Positions 4,986-5,723 of a stretch of DNA of 5,723 bases are shown here, piece by piece (position 1 is the stretch's first letter; the number at the start of each line of letters is the position of its first letter). Made by a program: the position numbers and the translations under genes. The stretch comes from an uncultured Faecalibacterium sp. GTDB lineage: Bacteria > Bacillota > Clostridia > Oscillospirales > Ruminococcaceae. The notes beneath the pieces are model-generated. The model worked only from the letters and a program-made list of their open reading frames with translations. It did not search any database and was not told the DNA's origin. The stretch covers positions 1 through 5,723 of the forward strand of contig CABQER010000060.1 of the NCBI GenBank assembly GCA_902463235.1. The letters run 5' to 3'.

Positions 4986-5037
4986 GTGTGGAAAAGGCGG
5001 GGAAACATGCAGTTTTCCACACTGTTTTATCCCGGCT

Positions 5038-5224
5038 GAACCCTCTCAGTCGCCTGCGGCGACAGCTCCCCCGAAGGGGGAGCTTTTTTGCGATAACCGA
5101 AACGTATCGGATGAATGCTAAAAGCTTCCAGCAGTGCTATAAGCTCCCCCTTCGGGGGAGCTGGCAAAACCGTCAGGTTTTGACTGAGGGAGTTGGCATC
5201 GCGCAGCGACGACTGAGAGGGTTC
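5038..5224. mobile_element. 187-bp MITE-like palindromic element with 15-bp terminal inverted repeats
   Basis: The ends GAACCCTCTCAGTCG (5038-5052) and CGACTGAGAGGGTTC (5210-5224) are perfect 15-bp inverted repeats. Inside, 5064-5085 and 5141-5162 are a second perfect inverted pair of 22 bp, each arm being itself a hairpin (AGCTCCCCC with GGGGGAGCT). Further hairpins are GTCGCC-TGC-GGCGAC (5049-5063), CAAAACC-N4-GGTTTTG (5165-5182) and TCGC-GCA-GCGA (5199-5209). About 55 bp of unpaired core (5086-5140) carries no ORF. The size, nested symmetry and intergenic position fit a non-autonomous miniature element or REP-like repeat; similar palindromes are, from memory, common in Faecalibacterium and relatives. 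I could not identify a target-site duplication. Confidence 0.75.
5064..5089 (+). terminator. Terminator-shaped hairpin inside the palindromic element
   Basis: AGCTCCCCC (5064-5072) and GGGGGAGCT (5076-5084) form a 9-bp GC-rich stem with a GAA loop, followed by six T residues at 5084-5089. It would stop rightward transcription, although no plus-strand gene lies just upstream. Its mirror copy at 5142-5162 lacks a good T tract on either strand. Confidence 0.6.
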
Positions 5225-5231
5225 GTCCTAT

Positions 5232-5269
5232 AAAAATGCCGGGCAGTCACTTCAAGACCGTCCGGCATT
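5232..5269 (-). terminator. Terminator of the mgtE-type gene
   Basis: On the minus strand AATGCCGGAC (5269-5260) pairs with GCCCGGCATT (5244-5235), 10 bp with one G-U pair, and the RNA then runs into five U residues (stem end plus TTTTA, 5236-5231). It begins about 10 bp after the stop codon of the transporter gene. Confidence 0.8.
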
Positions 5270-5279
5270 GCTCTATTAT

Positions 5280-5723
5280 TTACATCATATTGTGGAACAC
5301 CAGCTGTGCGATCTGGAAATACAGGATCAGGCTGCAGGCATCCACGATGGTGGTGATGAAGGGGGTAGCCATGATGGCCGGGTCTGCACCCAGCTTCTTT
5401 GCGGCCAGCGGCAGCATACCGCCCACCAGCTTTGCCAGAATGACGCTGAAGAACAGCGACACGCTGACCACGATGGCATAGCCCATCACGTTGGCGTACT
5501 GGCCGGGGAAGAGGAAGGTGTACATCAGGTAGATGCGCAGGCCGTTCACGATGCCCAGCACCGCGCCCACGATGGCAGACACCCGCAGCTCCTTGCCCAG
5601 CACCTGCAGGAAGTCGCTGGGTTCCACCTCGCCCAGAGCCAGACCGCGCACCATCAGGGTGCTGATCTGGTTGCCGCAGTTGCCGGCGGTATCCATCAGC
5701 ATGGGCATGAAGGAGACCAGCAG
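5280..5723 (-). CDS. mgtE: MgtE-family magnesium transporter, C-terminal transmembrane part (cut by the window)
   Basis: The last 147 residues are visible; the cytoplasmic N and CBS domains lie outside the window. MgtE is a homodimeric Mg2+ channel/transporter of the cytoplasmic membrane, gated by Mg2+ binding to its cytoplasmic domains. The visible part covers the conserved pore region: PMLMDTAGNCGNQISTLMVRGLALGEV (residues 6-32 of the fragment) corresponds to the family motif PxLMDTGGNxGxQxxT, with the second-position glycine changed to Ala. GADPAIMATPFITTIVDACSLILYF corresponds to the last membrane segments and includes the Asp residues associated with the ion path. Hydrophobic segments between them complete the membrane domain. 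The protein ends in HNMM and its stop is followed directly by a terminator, so the gene closes its operon. The first in-frame Met in the window (5708) is internal, not the start. Confidence 0.93.
   Translation of the reverse strand: MLVSFMPMLMDTAGNCGNQISTLMVRGLALGEVEPSDFLQVLGKELRVSAIVGAVLGIVNGLRIYLMYTFLFPGQYANVMGYAIVVSVSLFFSVILAKLVGGMLPLAAKKLGADPAIMATPFITTIVDACSLILYFQIAQLVFHNMM

Larger units (their letters stand above)
4573..5022. repeat. Cluster of TTTTCCAC(A) motifs, DnaA-box-like
   Basis: TTTTCCAC occurs on the plus strand at 4687, 4699, 4743, 4752, 4764 and 5013, with a one-mismatch copy (TTTTCCAT) at 4731, and on the minus strand at 4581-4574 and 4995-4988. Copies extended to TTTTCCACA at 4573-4581 (-), 4764-4772 (+), 4987-4995 (-) and 5013-5021 (+) fit the relaxed DnaA-box consensus TTWTNCACA. 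Five exact copies and the variant are packed into 86 bp with starts often 12 bp apart. A 24-bp direct repeat lies inside the cluster, and an inverted pair lies at its right edge. No gene is credible here. Possible roles are DnaA binding, another repeat-binding protein, or neutral repeat expansion; I cannot choose among them. Confidence 0.7.

Noticed and set aside
4468..5022. N-terminal extension of the rhomboid-like frame (open for 185 more codons)
   Set aside because: The extension covers the operon promoter and translates the TTTTCCAC repeats into Trp/Lys runs; the ATG at 4467 has a proper GGAGG site.
4573..5022. Chromosomal replication origin
   Set aside because: DnaA-box-like motifs are present but there is no dnaA/dnaN, no defined unwinding element and no consensus TTATCCACA copy, so oriC is not supported.
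4831..5121. 96-codon plus-strand open frame in the intergenic gap
   Set aside because: It has no ribosome-binding site, runs into the palindromic element and shows no protein-like composition.

Overview
The window looks like chromosomal DNA from a GC-rich gut Clostridium-class Firmicute, most probably Faecalibacterium or a close Oscillospiraceae relative. The pointers are the purine-rich Shine-Dalgarno sites (AAGGAG/GGAGG), the sigma-A-like promoters, the Firmicute-style genes (DacA-type carboxypeptidase, twin-arginine/lipobox lipoprotein, MgtE) and a short palindromic intergenic element of a style I associate with that group. The genus is an inference; no rRNA or other marker gene is present.

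Layout from left to right. (1) 1-1097, minus: a D-Ala-D-Ala carboxypeptidase (peptidase S11), cut by the window start at its C-terminus. (2) A 153-bp divergent intergenic region with a good promoter firing rightwards. (3) 1251-1769, plus: a gamma-class carbonic anhydrase-like hexapeptide-repeat protein. (4) 1770-2188: a 419-bp gap with no credible gene but two sigma-A-type promoters, a small hairpin followed by T residues, a 12-bp stem-loop and a 20-bp perfect terminator stem. I read the right half as a small RNA or attenuated leader of about 118 nt. (5) 2189-2794, plus: a small AT-richer secreted lipoprotein of unknown function, closed by a terminator shared with the convergent gene. (6) 4467-2846, minus: a two-gene operon, a rhomboid-like membrane protein followed by the clamp-loader delta-prime subunit (holB); the upstream stop codon lies inside the holB Shine-Dalgarno. 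(7) 4468-5279: an 812-bp gap holding the operon promoter with an overlapping dyad, a cluster of TTTTCCAC motifs (several matching the relaxed DnaA-box consensus), a 187-bp MITE-like element with 15-bp terminal inverted repeats, and the mgtE terminator. (8) 5280-5723, minus: the C-terminal part of an MgtE-type magnesium transporter, cut by the window end.

The genes are mostly housekeeping (cell wall, replication, Mg2+ uptake, metalloenzyme) and share no obvious pathway. The less ordinary material is intergenic: the promoter/hairpin leader before the lipoprotein, and the TTTTCCAC cluster next to the palindromic element. Within the proteins, the rhomboid homologue lacks the protease catalytic motifs, the carboxypeptidase has KGG where KTG is usual, and delta-prime lacks the P-loop lysine and most zinc-module cysteines. 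I did not find a convincing new defence, mobile or biosynthetic system.
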